64,000 bases of DNA from Calonectria ilicicola. Taxonomy: Eukaryota; Ascomycota; Sordariomycetes; Hypocreales; Nectriaceae. The translations under genes and the position numbers were made by a program. The stretch is taken from positions 7,254,001-7,318,000 of the forward strand of contig CP085826.1 of the NCBI GenBank assembly GCA_020809705.1. The letters are read 5' to 3'. The notes under the pieces are model-generated. The model worked only from the letters and a program-made list of their open reading frames with translations. It was not told the DNA's origin and did not search any database. This document shows, piece after piece, positions 55,880-64,000 of this stretch. The first letter of the stretch is position 1; every line of letters begins with the position of its first letter.

Positions 55880-58048
55880 ATGAGGTTCATACTACTCTCT
55901 GCTCTTGGCTCTGTGGCTGCTCAGCAATTCTCTGATTTTGAATACGATTATGATGCTATTCAGTATACCACAGAGTGCAAGACATCGTTGAAGCAAGTTC
56001 TGGACTGTAGTTCGCTTCTGACCAAGTATGAGTTTCACAGCATCGACTTTTCAACCGCCAATCTAACTGAGCTGTGCACCTCTGGATGTCGTTCATCCCT
56101 TTCCCAACTTCAAACCCAAATCCAATCATCTTGTCCTCGATCAGCCAACAGCCTTACCCTCGACGATGGCACATTTTATACAGCCACGGACAGGATCAAC
56201 CTATTTTTGGACGTGTTCAACAAAGTTTGCTTGGTCGATCCGTGAGTCAACATACTTGCCCTTCAAATTTTATCTTTACGAGCTAACCCAGGCTGACAGC
56301 CAGACGCAGGAGTTCTGTTATGACGTCGCTAAACTGTGGCCGAACAGTGACAAGATGACTAGCGCTCAGAATTGTTCAGACTGTAACTTGGCTCTCCTCC
56401 AGCTTGACCAGAGCTCCGAGTTTAGCTATGAGGAGAAAGTCGCTTCTGAGTTTTCATCGTTGACAAGCAGCTGTGGCAAAATTGGTTTTGAGCCTCAAAC
56501 ACCGACCGGAAGGAGTACCCACTCTGCCACAGCTGCCACTACAGCTTCCGCTACGCCTTCATGCACATCTTTATATACCATTCAGTCTGGTGACACCTGT
56601 GATAGTATTTGTAAGTCTCACAACGTGTCTACCTACGCACTGACGCAGGTAAACGGATTGGCTGCGTACTGTAAGGAGCTTCCTACTGCGGGTACGCAGC
56701 TATGCATGCCTGATGAGTGTGACATCTATACTGTTGCCGAGGATGATACATGCTACAGCATTGCCAAGAGGCTTAATAGCACCTTCAGCGTAACTCAACT
56801 TCTCTCGTGGAATCCACAGCTCAATGAGTTGTGTACCAACATGCCACAGCAAGTCGACACACAAATTTGCGTTAGCCCTCCGGGCCAAATCCGTGCTGTT
56901 GTAACAAACACTCAGGCTCCGGCCGATACCCCAACTACTGCCATGTAAGTGGCTCTTTGATGCTTCACAAAGCAAAAGTACTGATTGTGATTAATTATCC
57001 CTCAAACAGGCCAGCGCCTAACAACGTTGCAAGTGGAACTGTGGACCAATGTGGCAAATACTACGAGGTTATTGATGGAGATGACTGCGCCACTGTGTCT
57101 CTGAGCCAATCCATTTCTGTCTCTGACTTCCATTTCCTCAATCCCGGCATCAACACAAACTGTACGGATCTGCTCCTGGGCGTTAGCTACTGTGTCAAGG
57201 CAGTAGGTGACATTTCAACTTACTCGGGCTACGGGCCTACCATGACTGATGACACATGCTGGGGATTTAATTGTCCTGTTACTACTGTCACTCCAACTCC
57301 AGTCCCTGAGGAAACCTGGACAGTTGGTCCTGATGGCATACCAGTACCTGCAGGCGTGAGGCTCAGGACTACGATATCGATCTCGCTCAATCCGTACGCG
57401 ACTGGGACAGTAGAAGAGGATCAGTGCGCCAACTATCTTGTAGCGCGTGAGGGGCTTAATGAATCCACCGACCCAGTCAATAGTTGTGAGTTTATGTGCG
57501 GGCTTCGTGGGCTCGCCGTTGAGGATTTTATCAAACTGAATCCCAGCCTCCAAGGTGTCCAGCCTTGTGTGCTTAAAACCGGTTTTAGGTACTGTTATCG
57601 CCTGAAGTGTAAGTAACTTTGCTGTCTAATAACCCTTCTCCCGTATCCTAACACTCGGCGTTAGCTTCTGTTTCTGCCGGTTCCACAGCAGCGACCCGGA
57701 CTGATAATCCCACACAAGCAAGCACCGCCACTGAGGAAGATACAACGTCCACCGAAACCACTAGCAAAACAACTACCTCATCAACCAACGTCTCAACACC
57801 ATCACCCTCTGCTGTAAGTGTTTATTTGTGTTGCTTTTTTTTTTTTGGGCCATTCATTGATTTATGTCAAATAGGGCGGAATGACAAGTGGCTGTACAAC
57901 CTTTTACAAGGTACAAGATGGAGATTACTGCTGGAAGATTTGCAATGATAATAACATTGCGATGAGCGACTTTATCCAGTGGAATCCGAGTGTTGGCTCG
58001 GACTGCTCGCTTGTAGAGAAGGATGTATACTATTGTATTGCTCATTAG
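55880..58048 (+). CDS. Secreted LysM-domain protein (five LysM-like modules)
   Basis: Exons 55880-56241, 56300-56944, 57010-57608, 57665-57813 and 57875-58048 encode 642 aa; phases agree throughout. A signal peptide (about 1-14, FILLSALGSVAA) precedes an N-terminal Cys-rich region (to about residue 210). LysM-like modules follow. Module 1 is SLYTIQSGDTCDSICKSHN, module 2 DIYTVAEDDTCYSIAKRLN, module 3 KYYEVIDGDDCATVSLSQS. Module 4 is divergent (ANYLVAREG...CEFMCGLRGLAVEDFIKLNP). Module 5 closes the protein (TFYKVQDGDYCWKICNDNN). Each pairs with a following NP or WNP and a closing Cys. A Thr/Ser linker precedes module 5. LysM binds chitin or other N-acetylglucosamine polymers. With secretion and several modules it could shield the wall or sequester chitin fragments from a host or competitor, by inference. 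It sits in the 5S-bounded block. Confidence 0.85.
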
Positions 58049-58376
58049 GCAAGGTTGGATAAATCCATGCTTGTGGTTGACAAGCCTTAATGTATCAGCA
58101 ATTTCGGTTCACTTCTCTTAGTGTATGTGGAGTGACAATATATTGCTTATTAGGGAATAGAAATTGATATTATCTTATGTGCAAAACAGATGATTTGCTC
58201 ACCATTATTAGGCTTAGCTTAATAACTGATAGAATTTTGATTATTGTAGCTTAACCTCTATGTTATTAATTATTTTAATCTAACTTTATGTTCTCAGCTT
58301 TCTGATCAAGGTTACTTTGCTTCTGTTGGGAGGATCGGGATGTGAGATATGGGTCCAACCAACACCCCTTCCTTCC

Positions 58377-58495
58377 ACATACGACCATAGCTCTTAGAAA
58401 ATACGGGATCCCGTCCGCTCTCCCATAGTCAAGCTGAGAAGCGGTGAATTAGTACTCGGGTCGGTGACGACCGGGGAATCCTCGCTGTTGTATGT
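58377..58495 (+). rRNA. 5S ribosomal RNA, copy 3 (full-length)
   Basis: Full 119 bases from ACATACGACCATAGCTC to GCTGTTGTATGTT, followed by a T-rich tail suited to RNA polymerase III termination. The internal stretch GGGATCCCGTCCGCTC and the later GGGTCGGTGACGACC are conserved with fungal 5S rRNA. The segment GTGAATTAGTACTCGGG differs from the more usual GGATTAGTAGTTGGG kept in copy 1, so it may be a diverged gene or a pseudogene. 5S genes are dispersed in many ascomycetes, so a single-copy context is normal. Confidence 0.8.
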
Positions 58496-58547
58496 TTTTT
58501 TTTTCTTTTTTACATCAACTCCATATTTTTGCCTTTAACAGGTAGAT

Positions 58548-58590
58548 GACAAGCTTTGGGGAAGCATGCACACTAAAAAGCATACAACAG
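58548..58590 (+). repeat. Short dispersed repeat, copy 1
   Basis: GATGACAAGCTTTGGGGAAG and the following CACAC... AAAGCAT recur with changes at 62414-62450, in the loop of the foldback element. Confidence 0.6.
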
Positions 58591-58814
58591 CTAAATTAGT
58601 ATAATAATTATTACTTTATATAATTAAGTATACACCTTTATTGTTCATAAGTCTGGTAAATCCACTAATCTGCAAATAAAAGCTATTAGATAATTCAAGT
58701 TATCCTCTATTCTTGAACTAAGCTTTTCCTTATATTAGTAGATAAAATATATATTATATCTAAAATATAGGAAGGTATCAATGGCGCTATAAAAGACATA
58801 TCCCACTCGCACTT

Positions 58815-61752
58815 TTATGCCGCAATCTTGGCCCTAACCCAGTTCTCGAGGCTCCCGCAAGCAATAATCTCTTGCACAGTAGGCGACAGCTCGCCAACCT
58901 TCTGCTCCCATACAGCGCCGTTTTTCTCTGTCACAACGACCTTAGACCGGCGTACGTCCCACAGCAGCCGCCAGCCCGTACGGCGAGTCAGTTGCTTCTC
59001 CGGGTCGTCCTTGTATGCCTCGCGCAGCCGCTGCACGAGGCTGCTCATCTCGATGCCCAGCAGCGCATTGTTAATGCTGTTGCGACTAAAGATGTTTCCG
59101 AAGCTGCCCGACACAACCAGCGGGATCTGCTTAGCCAGGATGGCGGTCGCTGCCTAAAGAAGAAAACCCCGTTAATATAGATCCTAAGTTCAGGTATGAA
59201 TGGCATTGGGTAATTCTTACCTGCTCGCGCGACGAGCCGCAGCCGAAGTTGAAGCCGGCCACAAGAATGTCGCCGGCCTTGGCGATCGTGCGGAAGTTCT
59301 TGTCGTAATTTTCCATGCACACCTCTGCCATGGTCTCCTTGGAGACGTTATCTTGGTAAGTATACTTGCCTTTTTTTTTTTTAACAGTCAGCATAGATCC
59401 CGATCATTAGCAAATCAATAATGGCTTGACTTACCAGGATAAACGCCATCAGTTGAGATATTGTCACCATCACAGAAGACAATCTCGCCTTCAATCTTCT
59501 CGGGGAATCCAGGGAGAATATCCGTTAACGCCTCATCCTCAGCCACGGCAGCCGGGCTAGACGTCTCCTCACCACCAACCTCAGCAGCGCTAATCATGCT
59601 CTCCATCTCGCCAATGAGCTTATCGAAAGCATTGGCAGTAGACTGGGCCTTGTCGGCTTGGAAGTCGCCGCTTCCCTCACCAATGATGACCTTCTCGACA
59701 CCCTCAGGTTTCTGGTACCAACCAGGACCAGCAATCTTGCCATGAAGAGCGCTGGCAGCCACAACCTCGGGACTGGCGAGATAAGCAATGCTGCTGCGAT
59801 GTCCCATCCTGCCAACGAAGTTTCGGTTGCTTGCACTGATACCAACTTCCTCACTATCGAGTAGACCAGGACCGAGACCAATGCACGGGCCACAGCCTGA
59901 TACAAGCGGATGGGCACCAGCATCCAGCAGGACCTGCCAATCACCCGCCTCCTCGGCGATTCGCTGCTCCGCAATGGAAGCTGCCGCAACATAGAACTTG
60001 ACGGTAGAGGCCACTTTAGCAGGCTTGCCATCCTTGGCAGCATCGCGGAATACACGAGCAGCGGCAGCGATGTCTGAAGCTCGGGAGTTGGTGCATGAGA
60101 CGAGATATGCCTTGTCTATAGCGATATTCTGAGCCTCAAGGTTCTTGAGAGGTGTAGCAACCTTCACCGAGTTTGGACCAGCCACAAAAGGAGAAAGCGT
60201 CGATAAGTTTAGGTAAAATTCTTTGGCGTATGTGGCACCGGGGTCAGCAACCACCCGGTTCTCTACCATCTCGTCGATTCTCTTGTGGTTGATCCGGGTC
60301 TTGGTGGGGCTATCTAACATGGCGGCAGTGGTAGCTTTGGCACGATACCAAGAGATGAGCACCTCATCAATAGGAAACAGCGCCGATAATGCTCCCCATT
60401 CTGTTGTCATGTTTGAAATGCTTAAGCGGTCATCGATAGGAATGCTTGCTAGTGTCTGTTCGGAACCAGTGAATTCAATCGCGTGGTTGAGAACCTCATC
60501 CTGGTTGAAGAGTCCACAAAGAGCAACAATGACATCCTTGCCAGTCACTCCCGGGGGTAGAATACCAGTTAAAGTCTAGAAGGTCTCAGCTATCCTATCC
60601 CAGTTCAAAAACCATCCCGGGGTAGAGTCGTGTCTCAGAGGCGTAAACCCCGTGAACCTCGGCAAACAGCAGCGTCTGTAAGGTTGGGAAAGCATTACAA
60701 TCAACTTACAATCTTAGCTACGGGAGGAATCTGCCACCAGGTACATCCAGTAGCATAAACACTGGCAGCATCTGTTCTGACAATAGGGGTTCCTGCACAT
60801 TATTAGTTTTTGGGATCATGAGTTATCTAGAAGGCCACGAACCGAGACTTGAAACAGCTCCGTACATGTTTGAATGACTGTCACTCGCAACTGTGACCGA
60901 AGAAGGCCAGGCATAACCTAATCCAGTTGTCAACAAATCGTCCAACGACCCCAATGGTGCGAAAGATGTGTTTACCCTCTTCAATCATGACCTGGTGTCC
61001 GATTCCGTGACCCGCAGGGTAGCTACAAAGGCAATGTTAGAACAAGCCCGGTTCAGATTCCTCCCTCCTAATAACGTATTTTTCTTCTAGAGAAAACAAG
61101 CGAGTGGGAAAGGCATACAAGTCAACATCATTTTTGCGAGCAAACTCTTGTATCGACGTGTACTTCTTGAGATTGGATTCGGATACATTGGAAACGTCGT
61201 GGTCTAAGCAGAAAACGAGCTGGCGAGGATCGTGGATCTTAGTGGCTCCCAAGGCTTGGTACTTTTTCATCACAGGAGCTGTATTATCGTGCGTCATACA
61301 TTTAGCTGGTTGTCTTCGCAGGTCAGCTAGGGGCATCCTTCGGGTGTTGGGGCTCTAGGAGTACGAACAGGGTCACATAGTCACCGCTCTTGACAACCTT
61401 GCCTGCAGCGAGGCCGAGAGAGTGACGCTGGACAAGCTTTTCGGTGAGGGTCTGGGGGATCGCAGGCGGGGTGGCGAGCTTCGGGGAGGCTTGGGAAGGA
61501 TCGACACCAGAACTGGTGTCGAGCTGCTGTCGGCGCGGAGCAGTGATGGTGTAGGGACGGAGCTGGGAGGGAGATACGAGGGCACAAGGAAGCCGTCGGG
61601 GGTGGGGGCGGGCTACGACAGTCCGGAACTGACGCCGCGCAAGGACGGCGACAGCATCAAGTGCCATGGCTCTCCGCTGCCCACGTGAGTCAGTGACGCC
61701 GCCCGACGAGGAGGAATTGTGGCACATCAATTGAACGTACCAGAGCAGCCAT
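58815..61752 (-). CDS. LYS4: Homoaconitase (lysine biosynthesis)
   Basis: Nine exons: 61752-61741, 61676-61369, 61313-61119, 61022-60976, 60917-60843, 60792-60710, 60575-59435, 59369-59221 and 59153-58815. All phases agree and give 782 aa. Homoaconitase hydrates cis-homoaconitate to homoisocitrate in the mitochondrial alpha-aminoadipate pathway of lysine synthesis. The first exon codes only four residues; the N-terminal 50 residues are Arg/Ser/Pro-rich, a likely mitochondrial targeting peptide. Seen in order: [27 protein letters not shown], the iron-sulfur cluster Cys in SCTNSR and the CxxC of [17 protein letters not shown], the [15 protein letters not shown] junction, and GCGSSREQ in the swivel domain. 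[16 protein letters not shown] and ARLLWDV-like ([10 protein letters not shown]) segments favour homoaconitase over aconitase and isopropylmalate dehydratase. Branch sites CTGAC precede several acceptors. Confidence 0.92.
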
Positions 61753-62162
61753 TGTAGCAGATTATTGCAACTCCCCGTACGATGGGCGTGGGCTGGACCA
61801 TAGAGGTCAAATCTCGAAAACCCACGCGGTGGTGAAGGTGATGGTGACCGTGTTTGTTAGTTATTTTCTGCAGAAAACTTGCCGTTGAATTGCCCCGCGG
61901 ATCTGGTTCAAAAAAAAATTACCTGGAGTAGAGAAATAGAACGTCGCTCATTGGTTAGATGATGTGGGGTGGGTAGTCCGCCCCGAGGTTGGTCCGATTT
62001 CGGTTATCAAGCTTGAGCTTCATCTATAGTTATCATACATGTACCTGGATAAATAGGTGGTTGGCAAATAAGCTGCAGACCTAAATATGAGCAGTGGCTT
62101 AGGCTCCTGCACTTCTCTTGCCTACAAATGGGCTGTTCATATTAGAAGTATCGCCTGACTTC

Positions 62163-62370
62163 GTTGGCCTCTTTGAGAAAGAATGTCACTATCATATATT
62201 TTTTATACGTGATGTACGCTGCAAGAGTACACTGGGCGGATGCTCTAAGAGGGTTCTCTGATCAATTCAACGACCAAAAGAGCCTGTCACTCTTATTGGG
62301 CTCATCTATAGCAACTTCCACCTAGCATTTCAAAATGGGATTAGGTTTGTACTTCTTTGCGGATAAGACC
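62163..62370 (+). repeat. Foldback element, left arm
   Basis: Starting GTTGGCCTCTTTG and including GTCACTATCATA, ACACTGGGCGGAT and TCTTATTGGGCTCATCTATAG, this arm matches the reverse complement of 62461-62682 by eye over about 200 bp with frequent mismatches and small gaps. The arms can pair into a long hairpin. Confidence 0.85.
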
Positions 62371-62460
62371 TACAGCACCGCCTTCCATTTCATTTTTTTG
62401 TCTTCGGTGGGTCGATGACAAGCTTTGGAGAAACATCTACACATTCAAAGGCGTTTCGGT

Positions 62461-62682
62461 GGATCTTATCCACAATGAAGTACAAGTCTGATACCATTTT
62501 GAAATGCCAGGCGACAGTTTCTATAGATGAGCCCAATAAGAGTAACAGGCTCTTTAGTTAAATTGATGAAAAGCTCTTTTAGAGTATCCACCCAGTGTAT
62601 TCATGCAGTGTACATCGCGTAAAAAAATAAAAAATAATATAAAAAACTATGATAGTGACAAGACACTCGCCAAGAGGCCAAC
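62461..62682 (-). repeat. Foldback element, right arm
   Basis: Inverted copy of the left arm. It contains CTATAGATGAGCCCAATAAG and ATGATAGTGAC, complementary to the other side. The loop between the arms is about 90 bp and holds the repeat also found at 58548. No target-site duplication was established. Confidence 0.85.
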
Positions 62683-62976
62683 AAGGTCAACCGATGCTTC
62701 TGGTATGGACGTCACGCAACAGCTCCGTGGACAAGACATACGCAACGGGTAGTCACATGAGGAGGGATAGTCACATAAGGGGCCCGCGGGCCCTTTCAAC
62801 CTAGCTTCTTCATCCTTCATCACCCATCAATACAATCCATTTCCCTGCTACAGCAGCTTTCTAGCCCTTCGTGCTTTCCAAGGCCTCTGGCCATCGCCTC
62901 TTTGATCGTATCAACAAGCACCAATTTTTATACTTCCGAGGCACTGCGTTAACAAGTCCTCACCACATAAGCCAAG

Positions 62977-63519
62977 ATGTCGAACAAACAAGGAAGGATG
63001 GCCGGTTACATCAACTGGCGGATGCGAGTGACACTCAACGATGGAGGAGCCATGACCGGTCAGATGCTCGCCTTCGATAAGCACATGAACCTTGTCCTAG
63101 CCGATACCGAGGAGTTTCAGCGTGTCAAGCGCAAGCACAACAAGCCTGCCGCCCCAGGCTCCTCCGATTCGGCCTCGCAAACCATTGAGACTGAAGAGAA
63201 GCGAACTCTCGGTCTGACTATTGTCCGTGGTGCCCACATCATCTCGCTGTCGGCCGAGTCCCCTCCCCCCGCCGACCCAAGTGCTCGACTTGGAAAGAGT
63301 GCTCCCGGAGGTATCCCCTCTGCTCTAGCCTCTGGACCTGGCGTTGCCCGCGCTGCTGGCCGAGGTGCACCCCCTCCAGGCTTCCCTGGAAACTTCCCTC
63401 TCCCTGGATTCCCTGGCAATGCCTCTTTTCCTCCTCCAGGCTTCAACCCTCCCGGTGGGTACATTTATAAGCAAGAGAAATGCAGGAACCTAAACCGCGT
63501 GGAACAAAGAAGTGTTTGA
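62977..63519 (+). CDS. Small nuclear ribonucleoprotein Sm B (3' end uncertain)
   Basis: The ATG at 62977 opens SNKQGRMAGYINWRMRVTLNDGGAMTG, the Sm fold start. QMLAFDKHMNLVLADTEEFQRVKRK follows (Sm1 motif), then the second Sm motif, RTLGLTIVRGAHIISLS. SmB is one of the seven Sm core proteins assembled on U1, U2, U4 and U5 snRNA. A Gly/Pro-rich tail with APPPGFPGNF and PPPGFNPP repeats follows, as in other SmB proteins. No intron is needed up to about 63450. After CCTCCCG at 63450-63456 a GT string could open an intron, and the frame otherwise runs on to the TGA at 63519 with a less SmB-like ending; the true 3' end cannot be decided from sequence alone. The gene is divergent to LYS4. Confidence 0.85.
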   Translation: MSNKQGRMAGYINWRMRVTLNDGGAMTGQMLAFDKHMNLVLADTEEFQRVKRKHNKPAAPGSSDSASQTIETEEKRTLGLTIVRGAHIISLSAESPPPADPSARLGKSAPGGIPSALASGPGVARAAGRGAPPPGFPGNFPLPGFPGNASFPPPGFNPPGGYIYKQEKCRNLNRVEQRSV

Positions 63520-64000
63520 TGACAAGATTCACGCGTATTTCCAGGCTACAAAGTCTGTTTTTCAGCCAGCCAACTGAGAATCCGTGCTCCTCTTTTTTCG
63601 TCTTCTTTTTATTTTGTCCAGTGTGTTCATAGAGGTCCATAGAGGTTTATTTGCGTCTAATAAAAAAGGAATATGTAGCCAACTCGACCAGGACTTCTCT
63701 CAGAAGCCCCAAAGCCATAATGGTAGCAGATACAACCAATACAACCAACAACCTTGCTTGGCAATGAGTTTCCAGAAAAAGAACCAACCAACTTAATTAT
63801 CTGTACAGTGCAACCTTAATGCCCACATGAAAGTTTAGATAGTACGGACTTCTATTACCCCATCTCCGGAAAGCGATCATAAAAGCGGCAGGTTGTGCCC
63901 TATACCATGTTCTCTGCCTTCTGACATCCTTACTTCATAAAAATTTGGATGGGGTAGCGGACGCTTCCCAAAAAAAAACCCAACGTTCAAGTTAAGCTCT
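63520..64000. other. 3' flank of SmB gene, right window edge
   Basis: T- and A-rich, with short frames only. It may include a last SmB exon. No separate gene is supported. Confidence 0.45.

Larger units (their letters stand above)
58049..58814. other. Intergenic region with the third 5S rRNA copy
   Basis: Convergent 3' ends of the LysM gene and homoaconitase gene. It holds the 5S copy at 58377, a short repeat at 58548-58590 also found near 62411, and AT-rich DNA at 58.57-58.79 kb. Confidence 0.5.
61753..62976. promoter_or_regulatory. Divergent intergenic region with a foldback repeat
   Basis: LYS4 and the SmB gene read away from this stretch. It contains the inverted repeat 62163-62682 and the promoters of both genes, probably within about 250 bp of each start. 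The reach of the promoters into the repeat is unknown. Confidence 0.5.

Noticed and set aside
1..64000. CRISPR arrays, rRNA operons and bacterial-type operons
   Set aside because: No regularly spaced direct repeats of that kind; all genes have eukaryotic structure.

Overview
This is a stretch of the nuclear genome of a filamentous ascomycete, most likely a Sordariomycete and perhaps Hypocreales; the genus cannot be fixed from the sequence. Evidence: short GT-AG introns of about 40-135 bp with CTAAC/CTGAC-type branch sites, dispersed 5S rRNA copies close to the Neurospora type, fungal NLR-like (STAND) genes, a transposon that looks RIP-mutated, an A-T-R-R NRPS-like glycine betaine reductase, homoaconitase of the fungal lysine pathway, and a LysM protein. 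I found no tRNA gene and no CRISPR array.

Layout. 1-11 kb is mostly housekeeping: the 3' part of a Nudix ADP-ribose pyrophosphatase gene, a calpain-like protease and ATG17. 11-34 kb is an accessory island. It carries three NLR-like genes with different N-termini: (i) a NACHT protein with a very short N-terminus that carries a VQVG motif resembling the fungal PP/RHIM amyloid motif; (ii) a PNP_UDP-NACHT-ankyrin gene interrupted by a 1,853-bp AT-rich transposon; (iii) a RelA/SpoT-like-NACHT-ankyrin gene. A PNS1/CTL transporter and an uncharacterised acidic protein sit between (ii) and (iii). 36-48 kb is G+C-rich in its genes and housekeeping-like: an amino-acid permease, the A-T-R1-R2 glycine betaine reductase and a secreted LPMO-like protein. 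48-58.5 kb is a second accessory block, flanked and punctuated by three related 5S rRNA copies. It carries a multi-membrane-spanning protein, an uncharacterised 325-aa protein and a five-LysM secreted protein. 58.8-64 kb has homoaconitase (eight introns) and the spliceosomal SmB gene, transcribed divergently across an intergenic region that contains a 520-bp foldback repeat.

The strongest observation is in gene (ii). A Fot1/pogo-type element (imperfect terminal inverted repeats, TA target duplication) lies inside the ankyrin coding region. Removing the element and one TA restores a single 1,458-codon reading frame. The element itself is extremely AT-rich, while both flanking coding halves have no stop codon. 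Other points of note are the PP/RHIM-like motif on NLR (i), the RelA/SpoT effector-like domain on NLR (iii), promoter-side repeats shared within the NLR island, and 5S copies duplicated together with their 5' flanks.

Functional links. The glycine betaine reductase (choline from glycine betaine) and the CTL/PNS1 transporter both touch choline metabolism, but they are 12 kb apart and a link is only an inference. The three NLR genes would form a self/non-self or immune-type receptor island. Their coding sequences, and those of the 48-58 kb block, look richer in A/T-ending codons than the housekeeping genes; this is a visual impression, not a computed value.
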